In this document: one piece after another, positions 11,549 to 22,400 of the stretch | How positions within the stretch are numbered: position 1 is the first letter of the stretch | Layout: every line of letters begins with the position of its first letter | From: Ascidia mentula | Taxonomy: Eukaryota > Chordata > Ascidiacea > Phlebobranchia > Ascidiidae | Assembly: GCA_947561715.1 (NCBI GenBank) | Contig: OX387197.1 | Span: 19,514,266-19,578,265 of the forward strand | Direction of reading: 5' to 3' | DNA length: 64,000 nt | Notes under the pieces: generated by a model | What the model was told of the DNA's origin: nothing | Seen by the model: the letters and a program-made list of their open reading frames with translations, nothing else | The model's database searches: none | Position numbers and translations under genes: made by a program

Positions 11549-13289
11549 ATGCTGGCAGGCATGCTTCGTCTTCCTGCAAACCGGGCCTCTGTTTGGCGTA
11601 TCGCCGTTTTCTCCCGTTGTTTTGTTTTCATTTTGCAGGTTGGTGTAATACATCAAATTTTCGACTGTGTTTAATTACTTTGTATGTTTTATTCGTAATA
11701 TCTAGTGTAACGGGTATTTTACCATCAGTTTGCAATATTCACAACGTAACGTGGGTTTTTAATAATTTTTTTTGTATAAAAAACAGGTCGTTGCGAACTT
11801 TGTTCCCGACCATAATGCCGATGCCTATACACCTGAAGAAGCCCCTTATGTGGGATTCTTTGATTGGTTTTTAAGGTCTGCAGTGGATGGATTTCATAAA
11901 TGGGATGCAAAATATTATGTTTCAGTTGCAGATGAAGGGTACCCTGAAAATCTTCTTACTTTTTATATTATTTTGCTTACTTCACACATGTTTCATTATA
12001 TGGTTATGTTGATTTGGCAGATATACCACTCCACAGACATTTGCATTTTTTCCTTTATTTCCTGTGATGCTTCGTGGGCTGGGAGATGCCTTTTCTTCAT
12101 TATTTCCATTTCTTTCCTTTTTGACTTGTGCATTGGTTTCTGCCACTCTTCTAAATGCAATTTTATTCACAGGTGAGTGGAATGCACTTTGTAATCCTGT
12201 AAACCATTTACAAGATTTACATATGTTCCAGGAGCGGCGTGCACATTGTTTGATTTGACCTTCTTCATCTTTCAGTCAACAAAATTTGCATATGTAGTTT
12301 CTATTCTGTTTTCTTTTAATCCAGCTTCAATATTTTTCAGTTCTGTCTACACAGAATCCCTGTTTGCTTTTTTAGGTAATGGGAAATGTTTTACTGCCAG
12401 TAGATTTTTTTAAGTTAAAATCTCTTGTATTTGTATTTTAGTTTTTAAGGGTCTGTTGGCAATACAGAAGAAGGAAACCTTGAAAGCTTCATTGTGGTTT
12501 ATGTTGGGTTCTTTTACTCGTTCAAATGGAACCATAAATATGGGTTTTGTTGCATATTTCGGCATTGCCAATATGCTGCTTGACTTGGGGAATGGCCGGA
12601 AAGTGTTTGTTATCTTAAAATGGATCTGCAAGCTTCTGTTTCTTTGCTCTCTGATATTTCTTCCCTTTGTGTTGGTGAACTTGCATGGGTATATTGTTTA
12701 CTGCACTTACAATCTGTGGACTTTAAGTTGCAGTGAAGCACCTACATGGTGTTGTGAATATCCCCCCTCGATATACAACCACATTCAAAAACACAACTGG
12801 GGCTTGGGTTTGTTTAAATATTACAAATTAAGAAAAATTCCAAACTTTTTGCTTGCAACACCTACTGTAATTCTTTGCCTGTATGGAGCATTTATTTATC
12901 TTACCTCAAACGCAAATGAAATTTTGTGTCTTGGACTGAACTTTTCTTTACCAAATTCTTCCAAAAGTAAACAAAAAGTTGCTGGAAATTTATATTTCAC
13001 TGTTAAAAATATATTTTGTTATACTGTTCACACTGTGTTCTTAGTGACTTTTGCACTGTTGTTTATGCACGTTGAAGTTGTGACGAGAATGGTTATGTCC
13101 AGCACTCCATTTCCATATTGGGTAGCTGCATCCTTTATCTACAATGACCTTCATTCCTATGATAAGTATCATTTAAGTACATCTTATTTCAAATTCCTCT
13201 CAGTCAAATCCAAAGTTATTGTTTTGTATTTTGTTTCGTACCTTTTATGTGGCACAATTTTGCATGTAAATTTTTTACCTTGGACGTAA
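11549..13289 (+). CDS. PIGV: GPI mannosyltransferase 2 (PIG-V)
   Basis: Adds the second mannose (alpha-1,6) to the GPI anchor precursor on the lumenal side of the ER. Five exons, 11549-11638, 11787-11938, 12021-12172, 12232-12375 and 12442-13289, total 461 residues, with phases that join cleanly. Family hallmarks: VPDHNADAYTPEE and the acidic WDAKYYVSVADEGY loop in exon 2, TFAFFPLFPVMLRGLGD, GSFTRSNGTINMGF, a Cys-rich PTWCCEYPPSIYNHIQ segment, GLFKYYKLRKIPNFLLA, and the C-terminal FLPWT shared with vertebrate PIGV. Many hydrophobic segments fit a multipass ER protein. The ATG at 11549 was chosen because it is the first in frame, and MLAGMLRLPANRASVWRIAV resembles the short N-terminus of the family. 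The 3' end is convergent with TBC1D24, 247 bases away. Confidence 0.95.
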
Positions 13290-13535
13290 GATCTTGTCAC
13301 TCATGGTTTTCATAATTGAACAAATACATGAAAACAGTGATGTTGTGGTGAAATATATATTTTGTTAACAATTCACAAGTTCAATACCTAGAAGTTGATG
13401 ACATATAACAACACTGAACAAAACTAATAGGTAAATAACATTAACACAACGAAGTGTAACATTTATAAATGGATTTAAAACCAAAATACATGGCAGCTTG
13501 CTGATTGCACACAAAAGTAATATAAACAATTACAT

Positions 13536-15401
13536 TTAGACAGTATTTTCAAAGCCAAATACCTCTACAATAGAGCAAGTAAATTTTTTTCCAGAAGCCA
13601 AAGGTTTGTTGTTGAATGTAGCACAGCTGTTGGAGGAGCCTTGCTTCAGTTCATTATCAACAAACAGTCCATAGTTTCCACCCCCTCCCCCAACTATAAT
13701 GCCACGGGAGTCTGCCATCATGAACATATCCGATTTTATTTTGGAGTCAATAAGTTTGGTGTTTCCCAACTCATTGTTGATTATGGAATGACCAACTAAG
13801 GGTGGAAGGGAAATGGGTTCTGGAATGCGGGTTTCTTGACTGGTGTTGTGTGATGCTGATTCATGATGAATTGGTGGCAGCATTATAGCTCTGGAGTCCT
13901 TTGAACTTCCGGTTGGAGGTTTCACAGGTGGTAATGCCTTTTCCTTGATCTTCATGGATCCATTTGGTTTTTGGTTTATTTTTTCACCTTTCGAAAAACT
14001 GTCCGATTTCGTTAGTTCCACCCATTTGTAAACTTTTGCATCTGGCAAAAGAGAGAAAATAAATGTTTCTCCAGTGCCAAAGAAACCACATTCATCTTTT
14101 CTTTCTGTCCATGCTGATGACAAGTATGCACCAAACACCTCTTCAGATACACTTTTTATAAGTAATATGGTCGGTTCATGTTCCTCTACACATGAAAAAA
14201 AAGTCTTCATGTTATATCCATTGTTTTCTGTTGAAAACAACAAAACAGGTTTGTTTAGAGCAACAGACTCTGGTATCCAACAGTACACAGTTGACAGAAA
14301 TGTTTCATTCACAATGCTAGAATTCACATTTTTAACTGTGGAGAGGTAATCCCAAGGATTCCGGTGGCATACTGCATGTGCAGAATCCAGTTGCTTGTGG
14401 CTAAGAGTCAATTCAATTTTTCTATGCATCTTCTTTATTTCCTTGCTTGATGGGAGCTTGAAACTAAATGCCTTTCTAAAGAGAAGTGGAGTGCTCACTT
14501 TTTTGTCAAGCACCTGGCAAAACTCAAATACAGCATTTGCAATATTAGAAGGATCTGACACACCAACCTTTCTGTAAAACTTCAGGATAGCAAGGGCAAC
14601 TCTGTAAAGAGCTTTGTATCCTTCAAGCAGGTACATATCAAATATTATCACAACTATCTGGAATGGTAGGCCAAGAAACAGGCACTTCAACCACTGATTG
14701 TACACATTTTCCGGATCAGATGTTAAATTTAATAGACTTTTATGTGAAGTGGCTGCATATCTTTGACTCAATTCCTTCAACAACAATGAAGATGCAACTG
14801 ACTCCTGTTTGGTTTGGTCAAGGTAATGAATAGACCTGGAGTTTGCAAAAATCACATGGCATGCATGAGTAAAGACCTGGCTTGCATCATCATCATAGTG
14901 TAAGAGTAGAGATACAACAAAGGGGAGCACTGGGCTAAAGGAAATGTGGGGAAAATGGAAGCTAATACATGCCAAAATTTTCTTAGCTTCCAGAACACCA
15001 GCTGAATTTAAATAAAACACAGGAAAATCATTTGTTTGATCCACAAAATTTGGCAATGGAATATGACAAACACTGTCACTCAAACTGTTTTCAGAAATAA
15101 AATCCATATACATATGTTCACTAAACATTGACTTGTTGCAATCAATTCGCTTTGCCAGCATTTTGTAAAGCACTGACCTGATGTCATGTCCAACTGGAAA
15201 CAACTTTTCCCGCAAGTATGTTTTCATTGCTTTTTTGTTTTGACTTGTGGGAAGGGCGATGACTTTTGTGACGGTGGCAGGTGATGCCGGTCTAATATTT
15301 CCATTAATAAGCTCAAGAATTTTCTGCACCTCAACGAATCTAGAAAAGGGTGCATTGACATCTCCTGCTCCATCCTGCATTATGCCAGCAATCTCTTTCA
15401 A
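13536..15401 (-). CDS. TBC1D24: TBC/TLDc-domain protein, TBC1D24-like, intronless
   Basis: A single uninterrupted 621-residue frame. An N-terminal TBC domain spans roughly residues 25-290 (YLREKLFPVGHDIRSVLYKM, DFPVFYLNSAGVLEAKKILA, and PFQIVVIIFDMYLLEGYKAL near its end). A TLDc domain follows from about 345 (FLSTVYCWIPESVALNKPVL, GFFGTGETFIFSLLPDAKVY, and GGGGGNYGLFVDNELKQGSS near the end). In vertebrates TBC1D24 binds ARF6 and phosphoinositides and acts in synaptic vesicle trafficking and oxidative-stress resistance. Human TBC1D24 is about 550-560 residues. The extra length sits inside the TLDc domain, between YKWVELTKS and the glycine-rich strand, as about 80 low-complexity residues rich in Pro, Ser and Lys. 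The complete lack of introns contrasts with every other full gene here. Confidence 0.88.
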   Translation of the reverse strand: MKEIAGIMQDGAGDVNAPFSRFVEVQKILELINGNIRPASPATVTKVIALPTSQNKKAMKTYLREKLFPVGHDIRSVLYKMLAKRIDCNKSMFSEHMYMDFISENSLSDSVCHIPLPNFVDQTNDFPVFYLNSAGVLEAKKILACISFHFPHISFSPVLPFVVSLLLHYDDDASQVFTHACHVIFANSRSIHYLDQTKQESVASSLLLKELSQRYAATSHKSLLNLTSDPENVYNQWLKCLFLGLPFQIVVIIFDMYLLEGYKALYRVALAILKFYRKVGVSDPSNIANAVFEFCQVLDKKVSTPLLFRKAFSFKLPSSKEIKKMHRKIELTLSHKQLDSAHAVCHRNPWDYLSTVKNVNSSIVNETFLSTVYCWIPESVALNKPVLLFSTENNGYNMKTFFSCVEEHEPTILLIKSVSEEVFGAYLSSAWTERKDECGFFGTGETFIFSLLPDAKVYKWVELTKSDSFSKGEKINQKPNGSMKIKEKALPPVKPPTGSSKDSRAIMLPPIHHESASHNTSQETRIPEPISLPPLVGHSIINNELGNTKLIDSKIKSDMFMMADSRGIIVGGGGGNYGLFVDNELKQGSSNSCATFNNKPLASGKKFTCSIVEVFGFENTV

Positions 15402-16447
15402 GATTGTATGTAGCAGTTAACAAACCTAATGCTTCTTATTTTACTAATGTAGTAAAACTGGCCAAAAATATTACCCTAGCAGCATAAAAAACAATTGTCA
15501 CATCAAACAAAAGCTCTTACACTGACGCTTCTTTACGCGCAGTCGTCGGCGTCCGTGGTTTGTTGATCAACAACATTTACGCAAGACAGAAAACCTCGTG
15601 ACCTCACCATCGAAATATTTTCTCTAAAGCAATTTTATTTGAACCAATTTTGGAGAATAACATCTTCATGTCAAAGCTAAATAAAAGAATTCACAAAAAA
15701 AATTAATAAAAACGAAACTTGAAGGAGCCACAACAATTCGATTTGACGAACAAATTCATTCGATTTCATTCGAAGTTCCGAATTATCTGAAAGCGTTTGT
15801 TCCAGGCCTTACATTGTTCAAAATCCAAACTTTAGTTTGCATAGGGACATCGGTAATTTGTACAATGTACATGCATGTGTGAAATTTTGCGCACAGAAAC
15901 AATACGTTAAAATTAAAAGTTAGTGATGCATGTCTGGTGGTGGGGAGAAAACGTGTGCAACAAAGCGTGTCAGATTAAGCAAACTGACTGAGTTGGAGAC
16001 TTGGAGTTGTTTGGAAGTGCAATCGTTTTTCTAATGTCGCGAATGGTTATAACATCAAATGCCCAATCAGAAACAGAATTAAAGTAAGAAATATGTATGC
16101 AAATGGTTAGATATTTTGGTACACAATTAGACAATAAAAATTGTAAAAAATTATGTTTTGTTTGTATTTTTTAAGTTTCACTTATTGTGTTTGTCAGAAG
16201 GGTAGTTTGTTGTGTAGCCTATATAAAATGAAAAATAAACCAAAATGCCTATTCTACAATCTTGCAATAAAACTACATGTTCATGGCATGGATGGTTTAC
16301 ATTTTTTAGTTTTTGTTTCAATATGTTTTTTTTAAAGGAGCAACTGTAGGCATGTGCTGCAGTTATGTAGTCTTTATAAATCCATATGTGTTGAAACCCA
16401 TATGCAAGTGGGTAAATGGTGCTATTATGCATTGAGCAAAAGAAAAA
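15402..16447. other. Divergent spacer between TBC1D24 and MYO9
   Basis: About 1 kb between divergent starts. A possible non-coding or N-terminal exon begins at the ATG 16034 (MSRMVITSNAQSETEL) and runs to a GTAAG donor near 16083; it could be a 5' exon of MYO9. I cannot prove its joining. The rest, including the AT-rich 16100-16440, shows nothing recognisable. Confidence 0.4.
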
Positions 16448-19400
16448 ATGGGTACAGAACAAAAGTATGCAATTCATGTCCACCCGGACATTGTCACCGG
16501 CACCCACTCTGTCGAGACTGTCATGTCCACAAAGCACACAACATCGGCTGAAGTTGTCGACGAGGTGTTATCAAGACTTCATACAAAAGAAGGCAAATCT
16601 TATGTTCTGGTAGAAATGCATCAACAGAGGGGAGAGGAGTCAGTTTTGGCTGGTTCTGATTATCCAGTACAGCGAATGCTATTATGGCCAAGGCAGTTTC
16701 AACACTACTACAAGTTCGTGTTGCGCCAAACAGATAAAGATGGTATCGTTTTATACAAGGGTGCCACCAAGTGGCAAGCAAAAGTTGACAAGGAGTCAGA
16801 ACAAAGAAATATGGTTGAGAAAGGTTTTTTGTCTGCATCGGAGCTTTCAAAAGATGATACCTCAGACCTTTGTCTTTTGCCGGATTTAACGCAAAAGCAA
16901 CTTATGGGTGTGCTTAAATCTCGATTTGAGATGGACAAAATTTACACATACAGTGGTGAAATTCTCATCTCCATAAATCCTTACAAGTTCCTTGCTATTT
17001 ATAATCCCAAATACATGACCATGTATCAAAGTCGCAAGCGCGAGGACTTGGATCCCCACATCTATGCAGTGGCAGACTCTGCCTTCACCAAAATGGTGAG
17101 GGACAAACAAAACCAGTGTGTTGTGATCACTGGAAAGTCTGGTTCTGGAAAAACACAGGCCACTCATTTTCTGGTTCACCACACTTTGGCTCTTTGTCAA
17201 AAAAGTTACATGACAGGAGTTGAGCACATGTTGGTTGGATGTGTCCCTGTTTTAGAGGTAAGACAATCTGTAAAAAATATGTAAAAACTTTTATGTCAAC
17301 TGTGGCAATGTGTAATGGTTGTTCAGTCTCCTGTATTTGTATAAGGATAACATTTTGCAGGAATGTTTGTTGCACAAGTTAGCTGTACCACTGTTCCAAC
17401 CTATCAGGTCTCACCAGTGAAGCGAGATAACAGAATACTGAGTTGCTAGCTAGCTAGCCATGCATAGACCTTGTGGCAAGACCATTTTCTGTAACAAAGC
17501 TACACTGATGAGACCTGATATGTCAAAACATTGGCCCTGTCTGCAGCTCATTATCATTATTGGCCGTGTTACTTCTACGTGTGTTGCGTTTTGTGATGTC
17601 ATTTTTAAGTACTGTCCCTTTATCCTGTCGCTAGCGAAACGTTGGTTGTCTAACATCTTGTATCCTTTTGCAAAAAAACAACAATATATGTATATTTAGT
17701 AATGTGATGCATAGTTTAAACATTTATCTGTTGTCAACAAATGGACATTCTCCTTGGTGTGCCATGATGTTGTTGTTTTTATGTGTATAATTTTGGCACT
17801 CTCTGATGAACATGTTCTCAATTACATTGTCTATAACTCCACTGAAACTTTACAGGCACTTGGGAATGCTCAGACTTTGCACAACAATAACAGCAGCAGA
17901 TTTGGCAAGTTTTTGAGGATATACTTTTATGAAAGTGGACTTTTATCAGGGTAAGGCAGCAAATTTCTCACATTAATTTTCTTTAACCCCCATTGTTATA
18001 TTTAGTGCTGACATACAGACATATTTGTTGGAGAAATCCAGGCTTGTTCACCAAGGACTGAATGAACGGTAAAGATTCATAATATGTTGTTCAATGTTCA
18101 AATATGTTTTAAACATGTATCAAACAGTTGCCTTTTAGCTTAGCAATAATCATAACCAAATTTGTCCAGGGAAGCTGGTGGAACAATATCAGTTGAATAA
18201 TTTATCTTTTATTCAAATTTTGGTGTTGTGGCACAGGGAGTTAGTTATTCAAGATTGCTGGTGACTTCAAACCCTCTCTTTGCTTTTCTCTGTGACATAG
18301 AAGGTTGTGTTTAAAGTGTGTTTGCCCAGAGGTTTTGGACTCTTCATTTGTTTATAAATCTGTACAGACTGTACTTGTCTTTGTATACATATATGCCTAC
18401 TTCGTTTTGTATGGGACCAGACCTGGCCCTGTTTGCTGTTTTAACCACATTTACCAACTAAATATAACCCATGTTTTCCATGCATTGGTCTGACTTCTCC
18501 AACCATCCATAATCTTGCAACACAAGGCATGTTGCAAAGGTGTCATATAAACTTCTACACAATAGTCTTCGCTTGGTGCATTGCACAAAAAATATTGGCA
18601 AGTGCTGATTGATTGAGGCATTGAACACTTAACTATGGTGGTTTTATTCATGCTCACATTTCTTTGTCTGCTTATTGTTATGAAAATATATTGAATAGTT
18701 GTGAAAATCTATAGAATTTAATTTAAGTATAAAGTTATTCAATAACTTTATCTGTATTTACCCTGGGTATAGGTAAAATTTTGGTTCTGTCATAGCATAG
18801 TAACAGGAAAACATACAGCTACTGTTTAGTGTGGGTTGGATTGTTTGAAGCTTGGGAACATCTACATGGACTTATCGTTTTATTGTTCACTTCACCACTT
18901 ACCACTTTACACATGGCCAACCATGCATTCACTCTTTTTATGATATGCCATGCTCAGCTATTTACACACAGTGGAATTGTGTTTGGACACTTCAAAGCCA
19001 CTTTCCCTTTCTATAAAGTTGCTTGGCCACAAACTTTGGGATTGTGATCCAATGTGGCAGTGGGAATTTCACTTCTACTACTTTTCTGGTACCATTGTGT
19101 ACAAACACATGATTATGATATTTCAGTGGATTTCTTGCCCTATTTGGTTTCCTGTTATGCTATGCCTCTGGGAAATATTAAATGTATTTAATAGTAAAGC
19201 TATTATATGAAGGGTTGTGTATGTTTTGGTAAATGTGTGGTTGAACATTCGAAAACCCGAAAAATACATGGTTCATAATGTAGTATGGGTTTGCCTGAGG
19301 TTAAACATGATCACAATGTTTCATATTATTCAGTCAATATTATTTTGAGTGTTTTTGGAACTTGACAGTATTAAACATTACCTCTGGCATTGATGACAAA

Positions 19401-22400
19401 TAATATATCATCTGTTGTGTTTTCCCAATGTAATAGCTACACAATAACTTGGGTTAAATACTGGTGGGGAATTTAAAGCTCGAACAAACATCAAGTTCAT
19501 GCAATTACTCAGGCATGTTAGCATGGCTTAAACCAACTAATATGATGAATGGTATTAGTCTGTTTTAAAAAATATTACCATTTGAACCATTTAGTGCCTA
19601 CAATCACTCAGTGGTTGATATTTGTTGCAGGAACTTCCATATTTTCTATTATTTATTGTGTGGAGCAAATGAAGATGATTTAAAAGAGTTATATTTGGAA
19701 TCCAACAACAAGTATCACTATGTACAAGTACGTGACAGTATTCCAACAGTTGACAAGCCCAAACCTATGACTTTTTTCTGTTTACCCCTAAATATATCTT
19801 TGAATATTTCAACTCAAAACAGTACTATATTTATGGCAGCAAACATTCCTTGAAATTAACGTCAAAAGGCTTGTTTAAAGTTAAACTACATCAGCATTTT
19901 GAGTTTGATATATTTTAGACTAACATGATAAGCAGTAATGAAGCTGTTGCTGAACTTGAAAGACTGAAACAAGCCATGGAAATCATTGGCTTCTTTGGTG
20001 GAGCCCAGAAGAACATTTTCAAGCTGATTGCTGCTATTTTACTTCTTGGAAATGTCACTTTCAGAATGGTAACTGTGAAGTTAGTTAATTGTATTTTAAA
20101 CAAAACAGCATAGCTTTTCACAGCTCCACAAACAGTACAATCTTTTGGTTCATTAAAAGACTTGACATAATTAAAACTGACGTTTATTTTGCAGAAAAAG
20201 GGCAGAGAAGAGACCTTGGAGATAGAAAATGAGTCCTATTTGGATAGCGTGAGCAAGCTGCTAGCTTTGGATGCGAGCATCGTGAAGAAATGTCTCCTAA
20301 CCAGGAAGGCTAGAGCAGGTGCTGGTGACAGGTTTATCTTGGACCTAAAACTCAATGAGGTTTGTGGCTTTGTTAATATTGCTTCCAATGTAAAGTCGTT
20401 CTCTTTTTGTTGCTTTAATTTGCCATTGACTTTTGATTAACTGCTATGGTAATCACACAGCGTAACATTACTCTGGTTGACTAGTATGAAAAAAGGTGTG
20501 CCATGGAGTGACAGCACCACCCACATAAAACCTACTTACATTTGTGTGTACAAACAGTTGTAACGTCCTTCTCAGACATTTGGCGATTTCCTTGGACAAA
20601 CACATGCCGGAAAATGATTCATCTTTTATATTTGCTTCAACTTCAGTAAATAAATAAATATTCCTGTTGCAGGCCCAGGCCACAAGGGATGCCATGGCCA
20701 AAGCGCTCTACCAAAGTCTCTTTGACTGGGCAGTCAACAGCATTAACATGGCACTGGCCCAAAGAACAAGAGATAGCAAACTACAAGCGCAGGTTGATTT
20801 ACCCTTGTGTTTCCTTAATCTTCAACTAGACATGATATGGTTTGTTTGTTAAATTCAAAAGTTTATTTCGCCAAGCAACACTATCAAATGGACATGCAAA
20901 AATATTTCTGTGTGCTTGAATATACTTCTAACTTTATCAACCATTCTATAAATATGTATGTATACGTTTTTTAGTAAAATGTGAAGATATATCTATAGTA
21001 CATTTTTTTGTATCCGCAACACTTCTACATCACATAGCTATGAACTTAAATATTGTTAAACCTTTGTGCTACTAACAGTATTTGGCACCTTGGTGCAAGT
21101 AACCAATCCTTGTTTGACTGACGTCATTTGCAAACAAGTGCTGTCCATAACTGTCTTGTAAATCAGTTTTTTGTCACATGTTAAACATAACATTTGTTTG
21201 TTTCTGACCTCACTTATATGAAGTATTATTCAAAGCCAAATGGTTCTTCAATTAAAAGCTTAGACTTGAGATGACAAGCAATTGCTAAAACCTTCTGTTG
21301 TTTATTGTGATCATGTTTTTTAACTGCTCCCTTTCTAAAGTTGCTGATTGATAATTGTGTTTACTATGTATATGGATGATATGTGTGGTGCCCATCTATT
21401 TCTAAATTAACTGTCTATACATTACAATAGGAAGAAGGATATCATAAGAGGAAGTTGAAATTCCACCCATAAACTATCATGTATGCGTAATGCTAGAATG
21501 ACTACATATTTCCTTTATTCTTCATTCACATTGTTCCCACTTATTTAAATGTACGTAAATAAAATTAGAGACTTTACAAAGTCAAAGAAGAACTCTGTAT
21601 CCAAGGGAGTTATCCATCATATCAGTGACCCAGCATAATGTTTGGTGTTTTATGAGACAAATATTTAAGTTTTAGGAGTAGCATTGTTCTGTAGCGAGGC
21701 TAGCAAACATTGCTGGCACTTTCATTTTTAACTTGTATTTTCATGTGGCATTTTTTCACATGTTCTGCACCCTTTGTTTCAATTTTTTCTGTTCTGCAGA
21801 GTCGCTGGATTGGACTTCTTGACATCTTTGGTTTCGAAGATTTTGTATTCAACAGTTTTGAGCAGTTCTGCATAAACTATGCCAGTGAACATTTACAGCA
21901 CCACTGCATTAAGCACACCTTCCAAATGGAGCAGGTGCAGTTTTATAATATGTAAATTGACGTCAAACCGCACGTTGTACATTAACATATAATTCCACAT
22001 CAACCAGAAGTTAAGTGAAAGCAAAACACATTGGTTTAGGTTTTATTCCACACTGTTTTGCTGTAGGCTTAAACATAGCCATGTCGCCCACTGTTAAACC
22101 AAATTGTAAACGTGAATTTCAATTTTTATGCCTTTATTTCCATGTGTAGGAAGTGTACAAGAGTGAGGGTTTGCTGTGGAAGGAAGTGGATTATGCTGAC
22201 AACTCTGGTTGTCTTGAGTTGTATGAAAAAAAGCCCACTGGCCTATTTTATCTGATTGATGAAAAGTGAGTCATAACTGCATGTGTCAAGTACCACACTT
22301 TGGAGCTTGGCACTTACAAAATACTGTGCGCACAAAGTGTCCATTGACTCAAGAACAATTTTTTAAAACCGACATAAGTTTGTGCCAACAATGTAGTACA

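Noticed and set aside
17440..17465. tagctagctagc as a regulatory site
   Set aside because: Short simple repeat within a foldback repeat; no support for function.
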